A DNA stretch of 64,000 bases from Helicobacter sp. 'house sparrow 1' (GCF_900199585.1 NZ_FZQY01000007.1:1-64000), one strand, 5' to 3'. Numbered from the stretch's first letter, positions 35,925 through 46,797 are shown. Numbers and translations: made by a program. The notes: generated by a model from the letters alone, not told the origin.

Positions 35925-37567
35925 TGGTTTTTGGGAATTTTTATTATTATGAACTACTTGAAAAGTTTGTAGCATTTAATAAATGGGATTTTTTTAAAGT
36001 CTTAAAACAGCTGGAAGAAAAAAGGCATTTAGGCTTTTTAGTTGGCTATATCAGATATGAGGCTTGGAGGGTTTTAGATCATCAAAATTATAAAACAACA
36101 AAGCCTCTACTTTATTTTGAGCTTTTTGCCAAAAGAAAACCCTTTGTAAAAACAAAAACCAATTTCTATACCTTTTACCCACAAATTAGTAACACACAAG
36201 ACTTTCATCTCTATAAAACAAATATTGCAAAAATCAAAAGAGCTATTAGAAGAGGGGATACTTATCAGGTAAATTACACTTATCCTATTAAGCTAAAAAC
36301 ACAAAGTCACTATCAAAACATATTTAATGAAATTTTAAAAAACCAAGATACGGATTATAAGGCTTTAATTCAAAATGATTATGAAACAATCCTATCTTTT
36401 TCACCAGAGTTATTTTTTAAAGTAGAGGGTAAAAAAATCACTACTCAACCAATGAAGGGAACCATAAAAAGAGTTCAGGATGAGTTTTTGGATCAAAAAA
36501 ATAAACAGGATCTGCAAAATAGTGAAAAAAATCAGAGTGAAAATGTAATGATTGTAGATTTATTGCGCAATGATTTAAGCAGAATCTCACACAATGTAAA
36601 GGTAGAAAAGCTTTTTGAGATTTTATCTTATAAAACATTGCATCAAATGATATCTGAAATTCAAGCAGTGCTTAGAGATAATATAACTCTTATTGATATT
36701 CTTAAAGCTTTATTCCCTTGTGGATCAATTACAGGGGCTCCAAAATATAAGACTATTCAAATAATTCAAGAACTAGAGAAAAATCCGCGTGGGGTTTATT
36801 GTGGTTTAATTGGTGTGATTGAAAAAGATAAAATGTGTTTTAATGTCCCCATACGAACACTGCATCAAGAAAGGGATTCAAAAGAGTTAAAACTAAATGT
36901 TGGAAGTGGAATTGTATGGGATAGTAAAGCCAAGGAAGAATATAAAGAAAGTATCCTAAAATCACTTTTTATTTATCCCAAAATAGATTTTTTACTTGTT
37001 GAGACAATGTTAGTAAAAGGTGGGAAAATTCAAAACTTTTCTTATCATAAAAAAAGAATGTTAGATTCTGCTGATTATTTTGGATTTAAGATTCCAAACT
37101 TCCAAGAAATAAAAAAACCCAAGGATGGTATTTTAAGAATTACTTTAAACAAACAAGGGAGATTAAAACAAGAATACAAACGATTGGAAAAACTAACTAC
37201 TACAAAAATAGTTCTATCAGAAAATCCAATTGAACATCAAAATGACTTCTTGTATCACAAAACAACTTACGCACCTTGGTATGAAAAAACGCGAGAAAAA
37301 ATTAGGCAAGGAGAATTCTTTGATTGTATTTTTTATAACAAAAACAATGAGCTTACAGAAGGTGCAAGAAGCAATCTTGTTTTGCAAATCAACCAAGAAT
37401 TATTGACTCCAAGATTAGATTGCGGGCTCTTAAATGGCATAATGCGTAAAAAAATGTTAAGAAAAAAGCAGATTAAAGAGAAGGTTTTGTTCCTTGAAGA
37501 CTTGAAAAGAGCAGAAAAAATCTTTTGCATCAACTCCGTAAGAGGTGTAGTAGAGGTATTTTTATGA
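35924..37567 (+). CDS. pabB: Aminodeoxychorismate synthase/lyase fusion (PabB-PabC)
   Basis: The 547-residue protein joins two steps of p-aminobenzoate synthesis for folate. The N-terminal part (about 1-350) is the chorismate-binding enzyme, with QPMKGTIKR, MIVDLLRNDLSR and CGSITGAPKYKTIQIIQELE. The C-terminal part (about 360-547) is a PLP-dependent class IV aminotransferase-type lyase, with LLVETMLVKGGKI, SYHKKRMLDSADYFG and ELTEGARSNLVL. A similar fusion occurs in other Helicobacter. Glutamine-derived ammonia should come from the amidotransferase encoded next, whose start overlaps the stop (ATGA). Confidence 0.92.
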   Translation: MVFGNFYYYELLEKFVAFNKWDFFKVLKQLEEKRHLGFLVGYIRYEAWRVLDHQNYKTTKPLLYFELFAKRKPFVKTKTNFYTFYPQISNTQDFHLYKTNIAKIKRAIRRGDTYQVNYTYPIKLKTQSHYQNIFNEILKNQDTDYKALIQNDYETILSFSPELFFKVEGKKITTQPMKGTIKRVQDEFLDQKNKQDLQNSEKNQSENVMIVDLLRNDLSRISHNVKVEKLFEILSYKTLHQMISEIQAVLRDNITLIDILKALFPCGSITGAPKYKTIQIIQELEKNPRGVYCGLIGVIEKDKMCFNVPIRTLHQERDSKELKLNVGSGIVWDSKAKEEYKESILKSLFIYPKIDFLLVETMLVKGGKIQNFSYHKKRMLDSADYFGFKIPNFQEIKKPKDGILRITLNKQGRLKQEYKRLEKLTTTKIVLSENPIEHQNDFLYHKTTYAPWYEKTREKIRQGEFFDCIFYNKNNELTEGARSNLVLQINQELLTPRLDCGLLNGIMRKKMLRKKQIKEKVLFLEDLKRAEKIFCINSVRGVVEVFL

Positions 37568-38115
37568 TTCAAATAACAATGATTGATCATTATGATTCTT
37601 TTACATACAACATTGTGCATTACCTAAAAGACTTCAATCTTAAAGTATTTTACCCTCATCAGATAGATTGGAAATTTTTAGAAAATTCCTCCCATGTGAT
37701 TTTTTCCCCAGGTTATGGCCATCCTAAAGAAATGAAGCATAGCTTAAAAATCTTGGAAAAAATCTACCTAAAAAAGCCTATTTTAGGCATATGCCTAGGA
37801 CATCAGATTATTGCTCATTTCTTTAACTCCAAGGTTTGCAGATTAAAAAATCCCTTTCATGGTAAAACTTCTGTGGTTACTCACTATAATAGCTCCTTAT
37901 TTCAGGGGATTCCTAATCAATTTCAGGTAGGTCGTTACCATTCTTTGTGTGTTAAAAATCTTCAAGAGCCACTTCGAGTAAATTGTTTGAGTGATGATGG
38001 TGTAGTAATGGGGTTAGAGCATCAAGAATTACCAATTTATGGATTACAATTTCATCCAGAATCTATTCTCTCAAGATATGGTAAAGATATTTTGATGAAT
38101 TTTTTAAAATTTTGA
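37564..38115 (+). CDS. pabA: Glutamine amidotransferase, PabA/TrpG type
   Basis: The 183-residue class I amidotransferase has IDHYDSFTYNIVHYL at the N-terminus, the nucleophile in GICLGHQIIAHFF, the oxyanion region in VIFSPGYGHP and the His-Glu pair in LQFHPES. It supplies ammonia to an anthranilate-type synthase. The overlap with the PabB-PabC gene, and no trp genes here, makes aminodeoxychorismate synthase the partner. ATG 37564 gives the normal length. Confidence 0.92.
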   Translation: MIQITMIDHYDSFTYNIVHYLKDFNLKVFYPHQIDWKFLENSSHVIFSPGYGHPKEMKHSLKILEKIYLKKPILGICLGHQIIAHFFNSKVCRLKNPFHGKTSVVTHYNSSLFQGIPNQFQVGRYHSLCVKNLQEPLRVNCLSDDGVVMGLEHQELPIYGLQFHPESILSRYGKDILMNFLKF

Positions 38116-38170
38116 GGTCAAAAAAACCTTAAGATAAGAATTTTAAGTTTATTTTTTAAAAAAACTTTGA

Positions 38171-38176
38171 TAGAAT
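38171..38176 (+). promoter_or_regulatory. -10 box for acpP
   Basis: TAGAAT preceded by TTTGA, 35 bases before the acpP start, with AAGGAG in between for translation. This fits a strong promoter for an abundant protein. Confidence 0.55.
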
Positions 38177-38210
38177 TTTGCATTCTTAAAATATACCCAA
38201 GGAGTAAAAA

Positions 38211-38444
38211 ATGGCAATTTTTGATGATGTAAAAGAAGTGGTAGTTCAACAACTTAATGTTGATGCAAATCAAGTAAAACCAGAAGCAGAGTTCGTAAAA
38301 GATTTAGGTGCTGATTCTTTGGATGTTGTTGAACTTGTTATGGCTTTAGAAGAAAAATTTGGTATTGAAATTCCGGATGAGCAAGCAGAAAAAATTAGCA
38401 CAGTAGGTGATGTTGTAGCTTATATCGAAGCTAATAAAAAGTAA
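38211..38444 (+). CDS. acpP: Acyl carrier protein
   Basis: ACP carries growing fatty acyl chains on 4'-phosphopantetheine. The 77-residue acidic protein has the attachment site in [18 protein letters not shown] (Ser36). It is followed by a terminator hairpin at 38454-38474 and then fabF, which has its own promoter. This is the usual fatty-acid cluster order in Helicobacter. Confidence 0.98.
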   Translation: MAIFDDVKEVVVQQLNVDANQVKPEAEFVKDLGADSLDVVELVMALEEKFGIEIPDEQAEKISTVGDVVAYIEANKK

Positions 38445-38453
38445 TTTTTGCTT

Positions 38454-38477
38454 GATAGGTGGTTTTCACCTATCTTT
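38454..38477 (+). terminator. Terminator between acpP and fabF
   Basis: GATAGGTG pairs with CACCTATC around GTTTT, an 8-bp stem followed by TTTC, 9 bases after the acpP stop. It would separate the high acpP transcript level from fabF. Confidence 0.7.
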
Positions 38478-38505
38478 CAGAATTTTAAATTTAAAAAAGC
38501 TACAC

Positions 38506-38511
38506 TATAAA
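38506..38511 (+). promoter_or_regulatory. -10 box for fabF
   Basis: TATAAA lies 21-26 bases before the GTG start, after the acpP terminator. The leader would be short but still includes the AAGGAG site. Confidence 0.45.
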
Positions 38512-38531
38512 ATTAAGTTAAGGAGTATTTT

Positions 38532-39764
38532 GTGCGTCGTGTCGTTGTAACTGGTTTAGGGATGATAAATTCACTAGGATTAAATAAAGGAGATTCTTTT
38601 AAATCCATAATAGAGGGTAAGTGTGGGGTTAATAGAATTACTAGTTTTGATGTAAGTGACTTTCCAGTTCAGATTGCAGCAGAAATTAAAGATTTTGATC
38701 CAAATACCGTAATGAATCCAAAAGAAATAAAAAAGGCAGATCGCTTCATACAGCTTGCGCTTAAAGCTACTAAAGAAGCTATGGCTGATAGTGGTTTATT
38801 AGGTAGTGATGGAAAATGTGATACAAGCATTTCAGAAAGGTTTGGTGTAAGCAGTGGGGCTGGTATTGGTGGACTTGGTAATATAGAAAAAAATTCGATT
38901 ACTTGTTTTGAAAGAGGTGCAAGAAGAATTAATCCTTTCTTTATACCATCAGCCCTTGTTAATATGCTTGGAGGATTTACCTCTATAGAGTTTGGTATTA
39001 AAGGACCAAATCTTGCCAGTGTAACTGCTTGTGCTGCTGGAACTCACGCTATTATTGAGGCTACAAAAACTATTATGTTAGGTGGTGCTGATAGGATGCT
39101 TGTGATTGGATCAGAATCTGCGATCTGTCCTGTAGGGATTGGAGGTTTTGCCGCAATGAAAGCATTAAGCGATCGTAATGACAATCCTCAAGAAGCTTCT
39201 AGACCATTTGATAAAGATCGTAATGGATTTGTAATGGGAGAGGGAGCTGGAGCATTAGTATTAGAAGATTATGATAGTGCAAAGGCTAGAGGTGCTAAGA
39301 TCTATGCTGAAGTTGTTGGGTTTGGAGAGAGTGGTGATGCAAATCATATTACAACACCAGCTCCTGAAGGAGAGGGTGCTGCTAGAGCGATGAGAGCTGC
39401 ATTAAATATGGCAAATACAAGGATTGATTATATTAACGCTCATGGAACAAGTACAGCATACAACGATTTATATGAAACAAAGGCAATCAAGCAAGTATTT
39501 GGTGCAGATATTCCCTTGGTAAGTTCTACAAAAGGTCAAATAGGACATTGTCTTGGAGCAGCCGGAGCAATTGAAGCGGTTATTTCTATTATGGCTATGG
39601 AAAATGGAATCCTACCTCCTACAATTAATCAAAAAGTAAAAGACCCTGAGTGTGACTTAGATTATATTCCAAATGTTGCAAGAGAAAAACAAATCAATGC
39701 TGTAATGAGCAACTCTTTTGGTTTTGGAGGAACCAATGGAGTTATTGTTTTTAAAAAAATCTAA
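38532..39764 (+). CDS. fabF: 3-oxoacyl-ACP synthase II
   Basis: FabF condenses malonyl-ACP with acyl-ACP in chain elongation. The 410-residue protein has the Cys-His-His triad: SVTACAAGTHAI (nucleophile), NAHGTSTAYND and GQIGHCLGAAGAIE. It also has RPFDKDRNGFVMGEGAGALV and ends NSFGFGGTNGVIVF. GTG 38532 is preceded by AAGGAG at good spacing. It is followed by accA after 27 bases. Confidence 0.97.
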   Translation: MRRVVVTGLGMINSLGLNKGDSFKSIIEGKCGVNRITSFDVSDFPVQIAAEIKDFDPNTVMNPKEIKKADRFIQLALKATKEAMADSGLLGSDGKCDTSISERFGVSSGAGIGGLGNIEKNSITCFERGARRINPFFIPSALVNMLGGFTSIEFGIKGPNLASVTACAAGTHAIIEATKTIMLGGADRMLVIGSESAICPVGIGGFAAMKALSDRNDNPQEASRPFDKDRNGFVMGEGAGALVLEDYDSAKARGAKIYAEVVGFGESGDANHITTPAPEGEGAARAMRAALNMANTRIDYINAHGTSTAYNDLYETKAIKQVFGADIPLVSSTKGQIGHCLGAAGAIEAVISIMAMENGILPPTINQKVKDPECDLDYIPNVAREKQINAVMSNSFGFGGTNGVIVFKKI

Positions 39765-39791
39765 ATTTTATACAATAGGAAATAAAGAATA

Positions 39792-40718
39792 ATGGCGGTA
39801 TATCTAGACTTCGAGAAGAAAATTAAAGCTCTTCAAGATGAGATAGAAATGGCAGTCATTCGTGGTGACACTGCTGCAAAAGATATTTTAGAAGTTGAAC
39901 TTGAAAAAGAAGTGCGTTCTATCTATAGTGGGATGAGTGACTATCAAAAGTTGCAACTTGCAAGACATCCTGATAGACCTTATGCCATGGATTATATACA
40001 GCTTTTGTTGACTGATTCTTATGAGATTAGTGGAGATAGGCACTTTAGTGATGATAAAGCAATTGTATGTTTTATTGGCAAAATAGAGGGTCAAGGAGTG
40101 CTAGTTATAGGAGAAGAGAAAGGTAGGGGAACAAAAACAAAGGTAATGAGGAATTTTGGTATGCCTCATCCTGAGGGTTATCGCAAAGCCTTAAGAGCTG
40201 CTAAGCTTGCAGAAAAATTTGATCTTCCTATCTTAATGCTGATAGATACAGCTGGAGCTTATCCTGGACTTGGTGCTGAAGAGAGAGGGCAAAGTGAAGC
40301 AATTGCCAAGAATCTTCAAGAGTTTGCTGCACTTAAAGTTCCTACAGTCTCTATCATCATAGGAGAAGGTGGTAGCGGTGGTGCTTTAGCAATTGGTGTT
40401 GCAGATAGACTTGCAATGATGCAATATTCTATTTTTAGTGTTATTTCTCCTGAGGGATGTGCTGCAATCTTATGGAATGATCCTGCAAAGATAGAATCAG
40501 CTACCAAGGCTATGAAAATTACACCAGAAGAGCTTAAAAAGTTTGGACTTATTGATGATATTATATTAGAACCAAGCAGAGGAGCACATAGAGATAAAGA
40601 GTTTGCAGCCTTGGCAATTAAGAAATATTTTCTTGAAAACCTAAAAGAGATAAGAGAAGAGAAAGACTTCATTGCAAAAAGATATAACAAACTTATGTCA
40701 TATGGAGCTTTCATTTAG
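39792..40718 (+). CDS. accA: Acetyl-CoA carboxylase carboxyltransferase subunit alpha
   Basis: AccA and AccD transfer the carboxyl group from biotin to acetyl-CoA, making malonyl-CoA for FabF. The 308-residue protein has the crotonase-like core with [41 protein letters not shown] and [14 protein letters not shown]. The helical N-terminus [15 protein letters not shown] is typical. Length is normal. It lies in a run with fabF and mnmA, so malonyl-CoA supply and use are coupled. Confidence 0.97.
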   Translation: MAVYLDFEKKIKALQDEIEMAVIRGDTAAKDILEVELEKEVRSIYSGMSDYQKLQLARHPDRPYAMDYIQLLLTDSYEISGDRHFSDDKAIVCFIGKIEGQGVLVIGEEKGRGTKTKVMRNFGMPHPEGYRKALRAAKLAEKFDLPILMLIDTAGAYPGLGAEERGQSEAIAKNLQEFAALKVPTVSIIIGEGGSGGALAIGVADRLAMMQYSIFSVISPEGCAAILWNDPAKIESATKAMKITPEELKKFGLIDDIILEPSRGAHRDKEFAALAIKKYFLENLKEIREEKDFIAKRYNKLMSYGAFI

Positions 40719-40730
40719 AAAGGGAAAAAT

Positions 40731-41759
40731 ATGAAAGTTGCACTTTTAATGAGTGGAGGTGTTGATAGCTCTTATTCGGCATATCTACTTAAAAGTCAGG
40801 GTTATACTGTTAAGGGATTTTATTTAAAGTTACACGATAAAGAAGAAAAGCATAAGATATTTATACAAAATTGTCAAAAAGTGGCAAAGAATCTTGGATT
40901 TGATTTTGAAGTCATAGATGCTCAAGAAGAATTTAAAAAAAGAGTTTATGATGAGTTTATACAAAGTTACAAAAGAGGAGAGACTCCAAACCCTTGTGCT
41001 TTATGTAATCCATTGATGAAATTTGGTCTAGCTCTTGAAAAGGCTATAGAGCGTGGTTGTGAAAAAATTGCTACGGGTCATTATGCAAGAATTGGTGAAA
41101 TAAATGGCAAAAAATGTATCCAAGAGGCTAAAGATAAAAGCAAGGATCAAAGTTATTTTCTTTATGCAATTTCCCAAAAAGCAATAGATTCTCTAATTTT
41201 TCCTCTAGGAAATATGCTAAAAGAAGAAGTTAAACCACAAGCGTTTAAGGCTATGCCTTGGCTTGGAAGTTTAGAAACTTATAAAGAATCTCAAGAAATC
41301 TGTTTTGTTGATACAGATTATATTGATATTTTAAAAAAGCATCTAGATGTCGAGAAAGAGGGTAATGTTAGAGATATTAAGGGAAATATTATAGGAAGCC
41401 ATAGAGGGTATATGCAATATACCATTGGAAAAAGGAGGGGGTTTAATATAAAAGGTGCTCATGAACCACATTTTGTTTTAAGCATCAATCCAGAAAAAAA
41501 TGAAATTACCGTAGGAAAAAGAGAAGAGTTAGCAGTGTTTGATGTTGTAGCACTCAATAAATCCTTACCAAAAAATTTTAAAAGTGGTGAGTATTTTATC
41601 AAGATAAGATATAGAAGCATTCCAAGCAAAGCTAGCATAAGAATAGAAGAAGATAAGATCATAGCAAGATTAAAAGAGCCTGCTTATGGAGTGGCAAAAG
41701 GGCAGGCTCTTGTGGTCTATGTCGATGATAAAGTGCTAGGTGGTGGCATTATCTTATAG
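40731..41759 (+). CDS. mnmA: tRNA-uridine 2-sulfurtransferase
   Basis: MnmA thiolates U34 of Lys, Glu and Gln tRNAs. The 342-residue protein shows the PP-loop [16 protein letters not shown], the catalytic Cys in [31 protein letters not shown] and the second Cys in SQEICFVD. It starts 12 bases after accA. Its end overlaps the convergent SDR gene by 11 bases. Confidence 0.96.
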   Translation: MKVALLMSGGVDSSYSAYLLKSQGYTVKGFYLKLHDKEEKHKIFIQNCQKVAKNLGFDFEVIDAQEEFKKRVYDEFIQSYKRGETPNPCALCNPLMKFGLALEKAIERGCEKIATGHYARIGEINGKKCIQEAKDKSKDQSYFLYAISQKAIDSLIFPLGNMLKEEVKPQAFKAMPWLGSLETYKESQEICFVDTDYIDILKKHLDVEKEGNVRDIKGNIIGSHRGYMQYTIGKRRGFNIKGAHEPHFVLSINPEKNEITVGKREELAVFDVVALNKSLPKNFKSGEYFIKIRYRSIPSKASIRIEEDKIIARLKEPAYGVAKGQALVVYVDDKVLGGGIIL

Positions 41760-42495
41760 TTTTATGCACCTTTAATCCAGCACTTGCCTGAGTAGTTGGC
41801 ATTATCTCCAAGCGATTAATATTGACATGGGGAGGTAGCATCGCACACCAATATACGCTCTCTGCAATATCCTCAGGAGTGAGAGCGTTTGCATTTTCAT
41901 AAAGTTCTCTGGCTTTTTTTACATCCCCTTTAAATCTAACAATGGAAAATTCACTACCTTCACACAACCCCGGCTCAATATTTGTAATTCTTATATTTTT
42001 ACCTACAAGATCTGCTCGTAGATTTAAGCTAAATTGTTTTACAAATGCCTTTGTAGCCCCATAAATATTACCGCCTTCATAAGGGTAGGTTCCAGCAATA
42101 GATCCTATATTAATAATATGTCCTTGATGCTTTTTAACCATTGAAGGTAACACAAAATGTGTGACTTTTACAAGCCCCAAAATATTAGTTTCAATCATTT
42201 TTTCCCAATCACTGATCTCACAATTTTCCGCACTCTCAATCCCCAATGCCAAACCAGCATTATTAACTAGAATGTCAATATTATTCAGCTCTTCTTCTAA
42301 TTCCTTTTTAATAGTATCCATATCATTCACATCGCTAGCAATGATTTTTTTACATTTATTTCCTAAGGTTTTTTGTAAATTTTTTAATTTTTCTTTACGT
42401 CTTGCAATCAAGATAACTTCGTGATTTTCTTGAACAAACCTTTTTGCTATTGCTTCTCCAAACCCACAACTTGCACCCGTAATCAAAATAAGCAT
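41749..42495 (-). CDS. Short-chain dehydrogenase/reductase (YdfG-like)
   Basis: The 248-residue protein is a classical [19 protein letters not shown] for NADP binding, NNAGLALG, the catalytic Ser in INIGSIAG and [11 protein letters not shown] with Tyr and Lys. The Arg pair in IARRKEKL suggests NADPH preference. The C-terminus ([13 protein letters not shown]) and length resemble the YdfG group, which reduces 3-hydroxy acids and malonic semialdehyde. The true substrate is unknown. It is transcribed alone, divergent from mqnD. Confidence 0.85.
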   Translation of the reverse strand: MLILITGASCGFGEAIAKRFVQENHEVILIARRKEKLKNLQKTLGNKCKKIIASDVNDMDTIKKELEEELNNIDILVNNAGLALGIESAENCEISDWEKMIETNILGLVKVTHFVLPSMVKKHQGHIINIGSIAGTYPYEGGNIYGATKAFVKQFSLNLRADLVGKNIRITNIEPGLCEGSEFSIVRFKGDVKKARELYENANALTPEDIAESVYWCAMLPPHVNINRLEIMPTTQASAGLKVHKTIR

Positions 42496-42540
42496 TTCTA
42501 CACCTTAGTAATTTGTATTGCATTTGTTATGATTTAAAAA

Positions 42541-42546
42541 TATAAT
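42541..42546 (+). promoter_or_regulatory. -10 box for mqnD-hemE
   Basis: A perfect TATAAT lies about 40 bases before the mqnD start and is likely to drive both mqnD and hemE. Confidence 0.55.
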
Positions 42547-42581
42547 ACATCTTTTTAAATAAGACCCAAAAAAGGAAAGTG

Positions 42582-43445
42582 ATGATTAGTGTAGGACATA
42601 GTCCCGATGCTGATGATTTATTTATGTATTATCCAATTGTTTTTGGTTGGGCAAATAGTAAATATGGTTTAAAGTTTAAAAACATTGCGCTTGATATCCA
42701 AACCCTAAATCAAAAAGTTTTAAAACAAGAATATGATGTAAGCGCAATCTCTTTTGCACTTTATCCTAAAGTAAGAAAAGAATATGCTTTACTAAGAACA
42801 GGGGTAAGTTTTGGAAATGGTTATGGTCCAAAACTAGTAAAAAGAAAAAATACTATTTTAAAAAGAAATTTTAAAGTAGCATTGAGTGGTGAGCATACAA
42901 GCAATGCGTTATTATTTAAGATTGCGTATCCTGATGCTAGAATTATTTATAAAAATTTTTTAGAAATTGAAAAGGCAGTTTTAGATCAAGAGGTTGATGC
43001 TGGGGTTTTAATTCATGAGTCTATATTGTGCTATGATCAGAATCTAGTTGTTGAGAGAGAATTGTGGGATATTTGGCTTGAATTAGCAAAAGAAAATTTG
43101 CCCTTACCTTTGGGTGGAATGGTGATACGCAGATCCATCCCCCTAAACAAAGCTATTGATATAGAAAATACTCTAACTGATGCGGTAAAATTAGCTTTAA
43201 CTGGAAAGAGAATACTATCTAATATGCTGTTAGAGAGAGGAATTATTAGGGTAGGGGAGAAAGAATTACAAACTTATTTAAATCTTTATGCAAATACAGA
43301 TTCTATTGAGATAAATGAAAAACAAAAAAAGGGTATTGAGATGATGTTTAGATTAGGATATGATAATGGTTTTTATGACACTCTGATAGACAATTGTGAG
43401 GACTATTGTGTTCCTAAAGAATATTTAACTTTGCGTTATTCATAA
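42582..43445 (+). CDS. mqnD: 1,4-dihydroxy-6-naphthoate synthase (futalosine menaquinone pathway)
   Basis: MqnD forms the naphthoate ring in the futalosine route to menaquinone, which Campylobacterota use instead of the Men pathway. The 287-residue protein has the periplasmic-binding-protein-like fold with [17 protein letters not shown] at the N-terminus, [29 protein letters not shown] and [15 protein letters not shown] 42582 (after AAAGGAAAG) is chosen over GTG 42579. hemE follows after 19 bases. MqnA is the main alternative, but the SPDADD start fits MqnD better. Confidence 0.82.
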   Translation: MISVGHSPDADDLFMYYPIVFGWANSKYGLKFKNIALDIQTLNQKVLKQEYDVSAISFALYPKVRKEYALLRTGVSFGNGYGPKLVKRKNTILKRNFKVALSGEHTSNALLFKIAYPDARIIYKNFLEIEKAVLDQEVDAGVLIHESILCYDQNLVVERELWDIWLELAKENLPLPLGGMVIRRSIPLNKAIDIENTLTDAVKLALTGKRILSNMLLERGIIRVGEKELQTYLNLYANTDSIEINEKQKKGIEMMFRLGYDNGFYDTLIDNCEDYCVPKEYLTLRYS

Positions 43446-43464
43446 AACACAAAAGGAGATAAAA

Positions 43465-44487
43465 ATGATTTTTATTGATGCTTGTAAAAGAATAGAAACT
43501 CCTTATACTCCAATATGGATGATGAGGCAGGCAGGAAGATATTTAGAAGAATATAGAGAAAGTAGAAAAAAAGCAGGGAGCTTTTTAGAGCTTTGTCAAA
43601 ATGTTGAATTAGCAACAGAGGTAACACTTCAACCTATTGATATTTTAAATGTAGATGCTGCAATTTTATTTAGTGATATTTTAGTATTACCTCTTGAGAT
43701 GGGTTTGCCTTTAGAGTTTGTTTTAGGAGAAGGACCAAAATTTTTAAATACAATCAAAAATTATCAAGATGTTTGTTCATTAAAAAAAGATGCTTACTTA
43801 AAATTAGATTATGTTTATGATACTGTATCCAGCGTAAGGAGTAAGCTTGCAAAAGATAAGGCACTGATTGGTTTTTGTGGTTCTCCTTGGACTCTTGCAA
43901 CTTATATGATTGAGGGAGAAGGAAGCAAGACCTATGCAAAAAGCAAAAAAATGGTTTATGAGAATCCGCAGACAATGCATTATTTATTAAAACAAATTAC
44001 TGATGAAATCAAAGGCTATTTGAGTATGCAAATTAAAGCAGGGGCCAATGCGGTTATGATTTTTGATTCTTGGGCAAGTGCTTTAGAAAAAGATGCTTAT
44101 TTTGAATTTAGTTGGGGTTATATGATTGATATTGCAAAATATATTAAAACACATTTTCAAGATATTCCTATTATCTTATTTCCAAAAGGTATTGCTGGAT
44201 ATCTAAATGATATTAAAGGTGATTTTGATGTATTTGGAGTAGATTGGGGGACACCAATGGAGGTTGCAAAACAATATTTAGGACAAAAATATGTTCTGCA
44301 AGGAAATCTTGAACCAAGTCGTCTTTATAATGAAGATAGTATGGAAATGGCGATAGATGATATTATTGCAATTATGGGAAAAAAAGCTGGACATATTTTT
44401 AACTTAGGTCATGGAATGCTACCTGACCTACCAAGAGAAAATGCAATCAAACTAGTTGAAATGGTTCATAAGAAAACAAAAAGATAA
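43465..44487 (+). CDS. hemE: Uroporphyrinogen decarboxylase
   Basis: HemE removes four carboxyl groups from uroporphyrinogen III in haem synthesis. The 340-residue protein has the signature [55 protein letters not shown] and [11 protein letters not shown], then [10 protein letters not shown]. Length is normal. It has AAAGGAG upstream and converges on the phoR-like gene with 2 bases between the stops. Confidence 0.97.
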   Translation: MIFIDACKRIETPYTPIWMMRQAGRYLEEYRESRKKAGSFLELCQNVELATEVTLQPIDILNVDAAILFSDILVLPLEMGLPLEFVLGEGPKFLNTIKNYQDVCSLKKDAYLKLDYVYDTVSSVRSKLAKDKALIGFCGSPWTLATYMIEGEGSKTYAKSKKMVYENPQTMHYLLKQITDEIKGYLSMQIKAGANAVMIFDSWASALEKDAYFEFSWGYMIDIAKYIKTHFQDIPIILFPKGIAGYLNDIKGDFDVFGVDWGTPMEVAKQYLGQKYVLQGNLEPSRLYNEDSMEMAIDDIIAIMGKKAGHIFNLGHGMLPDLPRENAIKLVEMVHKKTKR

Positions 44488-44489
44488 CA

Positions 44490-46121
44490 CTATTTTTTAT
44501 TCCAAGAAACAGTAATAGTCGTTCCTACACCTAGCTCACTTTGAAGATTGAGATCAAAAGAGTGTAGGATTGCTATGTGTTTTACGATAGATAATCCAAG
44601 TCCTGTTCCCTCTATTGTTTTGGAACGACTCTTATCTTCCCTAAAAAACCTTTCAAAAACTCTTTGTTGGTTTTGAATACTGATACCCATCCCTGTATCT
44701 TGAATACTAAAAGATCCTCCTGATTGGCTCTCTTCTAGAGTAATGAAAATCTTTCCATTTTTTTTATTATACTTAACCGCATTATCACAAAGATTAAAAA
44801 TCATATCTTCTATCAGGGTTTTTACCCCAAATATTTTACACTCCCCAAAAAGTTTTATAGTAATATCTTTGGTGTTAATATGTTGCAAGATGTTTTCTAT
44901 ACTCTCTCTTAGATTAAATTCTTCTTTTTGATAAGGAGACTGTCCTTCATCAAGCCTTGAAATTTTAATGATATCATTGATAAGTTCCAACAAGTGTTGT
45001 GATTGCTGATGAATCTTTGTCCCAATTTGTTGCATATCTTTTTGAGGCACTAAATTATTTTTTATTAGATCTGCATAGCCTAAAATTGAAGTAAGAGGCG
45101 TTTTTAACTCGTGAGATACATTTGCGCTAAATTCTCGTCTTAAATTTTCCCTCTCTTTAATCTCAGTAATATCTAAAATCAATATTACTGCTCCAATAAT
45201 TTTTTTATCCTCATAAACACTACTTGCAAAAACTTGATAAAAACAAGAATCTTTTTCTAGAATCTCCTCACTATTTTTTCCTTGCAATGCCTTTTCTATT
45301 GCTTCTTTAAGTTCTTTTTGACGACTGATTCCAAAAATATTATCCCCCAAATAAATCGCCCCAAATAACCTACTTGCACTCTTGTTAAAAGAAAGTATTC
45401 TATATTGATCATCAATAATCAAAAAGGCTTCTTGCATATTTTGAGTGATTGCATTAAAATCTTCTTGTTTTTGTTTTAATTGTGCGATTTGCTTGTGAAT
45501 CAATGTTTCTTGCTGAGATATTTTTGATAAGAATGGGAGAAACTCATCATAGATTTTAGAATTGTAAGGATTTTTTAAATCGATATTATTAAGGGGTAAA
45601 ATGATTATCTTTGATAGATATGAGGCCAGAAAGAAACTACAAATAAAAATAAAAAGGAAAAGAGCAAATAAAATCAGAGAGTCACTAAAAATAATACCAA
45701 AAAAATAAGTCTTGCAATTAGATACTTCTAAAATTTTTCCATCAGGCAAAATTGTTGTAATCTTTAAAACTTTTGTTGTTAGATTCTCTTCATAACACCT
45801 TTGCATAGCAAGATCATTAAAAATCTTTTGCGGTGCTTTTTCTGTTGAGTATTTTAATTCATCTTTAAGAGAAATAATATTATCAAATAAAACTTCTTTA
45901 TCAGGAGAAAGGATTCTAATGCGATTTTGTAAAAAATTACCCTTAAGCATCTCCAGGGTATTTCTTTTTAGAAATTCCACAACAACTCTTGTTTCATCTT
46001 GTAGATTATTATGAATTTTTTTTTCCAATTCTCTGTCTATAAAAACACCTAGCAATAAAATACTAATTAAAAGAATTAGCAAGGAAGAACCAAAAATTGC
46101 TCTAAAAATTCTCTTAGTCAT
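44490..46121 (-). CDS. phoR: Phosphate-type sensor histidine kinase (PhoR-like)
   Basis: The 543-residue kinase has two membrane segments (about 8-30 and 138-165) flanking a periplasmic domain. A PAS domain (about 215-315) and HisKA follow, with the phospho-accepting His337 in SANVSHELKTPLTSILGYA. The ATPase domain carries FNLCDNAVKYNKKNG, DTGMGI and GTGLGLSIVKH. It closes the pstSCAB-phoU-phoB operon, pointing to phosphate sensing as in PhoR. The larger periplasmic domain could instead sense a ligand directly, as in Campylobacter PhosS. ATG 46121 overlaps the regulator gene by 8 bases; TTG 46127 is less likely. Confidence 0.85.
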   Translation of the reverse strand: MTKRIFRAIFGSSLLILLISILLLGVFIDRELEKKIHNNLQDETRVVVEFLKRNTLEMLKGNFLQNRIRILSPDKEVLFDNIISLKDELKYSTEKAPQKIFNDLAMQRCYEENLTTKVLKITTILPDGKILEVSNCKTYFFGIIFSDSLILFALFLFIFICSFFLASYLSKIIILPLNNIDLKNPYNSKIYDEFLPFLSKISQQETLIHKQIAQLKQKQEDFNAITQNMQEAFLIIDDQYRILSFNKSASRLFGAIYLGDNIFGISRQKELKEAIEKALQGKNSEEILEKDSCFYQVFASSVYEDKKIIGAVILILDITEIKERENLRREFSANVSHELKTPLTSILGYADLIKNNLVPQKDMQQIGTKIHQQSQHLLELINDIIKISRLDEGQSPYQKEEFNLRESIENILQHINTKDITIKLFGECKIFGVKTLIEDMIFNLCDNAVKYNKKNGKIFITLEESQSGGSFSIQDTGMGISIQNQQRVFERFFREDKSRSKTIEGTGLGLSIVKHIAILHSFDLNLQSELGVGTTITVSWNKK

Positions 46122-46797
46122 GATCAATATTTTGTTGTTCTAATTTATAACCAACCCCACGAACAGTGGAGATCAGCTTGCCATAAATGCCTAATTTTTG
46201 ACGCAGAGTCTTTATATGCATATCAATTGTGCGACTAATGCTTGGAAAGTCATCCCCCCAAACTTCCATTGCAATTTGTTCTCTACTAAAAACTATATTG
46301 GGATAATTTAAAAATAAGTGCAAGATCTTGTATTCTTTCAAAGTAAGATCAATATTTACGCCATCAATGCTAACCAAATGTTTTTTATCATTAAAGTAGA
46401 AATTTTTGATTCTAAATTCTTCTTTAACACTGGATTGAATTCTCCTAGAAACTGCCTTGATTCTTGCAATAAGCTCCATCACGCCAAAGGGCTTACTAAT
46501 ATAATCATCAGCTCCCATATCAAGACCCTTCACCTTATCAAACTCACTATTTTTAGCAGTAAGTAAAATTGTTGGAATCTCTCTAGTTGTAACTTTATTT
46601 TTTAAAGTTTGCAAGACACTTAATCCATCCTGATCTGGTAACATAATATCAAGCAATATCAATTTTGGCAGGGAGGTTTTAAGAGCTTTAAAAAAGTCTT
46701 GTGCTGTTTTAAACCCCTGTATTTCAAAATTCTGTGTTTGTAATGTATAAATTACAAGCTCTCTGATACTATCATCATCTTCTAAAATATAAATCAT
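46114..46797 (-). CDS. phoB: Response regulator, PhoB-like
   Basis: The 227-residue OmpR/PhoB-family regulator has a complete receiver domain (acidic EDDD at 6-9, phosphoacceptor Asp50 in LILLDIMLPDQDG, Lys in YISKPFG) and a winged-helix DNA-binding domain (FSREQIAMEVWGDD, SRTIDMHIKTLRQKLG). Co-transcription with the Pst transporter and a PhoR-like kinase makes it the probable activator of this operon. The 11-bp-spaced direct repeat at 50786-50804 is its likely target. It overlaps phoU by 4 bases. Confidence 0.88.
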   Translation of the reverse strand: MIYILEDDDSIRELVIYTLQTQNFEIQGFKTAQDFFKALKTSLPKLILLDIMLPDQDGLSVLQTLKNKVTTREIPTILLTAKNSEFDKVKGLDMGADDYISKPFGVMELIARIKAVSRRIQSSVKEEFRIKNFYFNDKKHLVSIDGVNIDLTLKEYKILHLFLNYPNIVFSREQIAMEVWGDDFPSISRTIDMHIKTLRQKLGIYGKLISTVRGVGYKLEQQNIDHD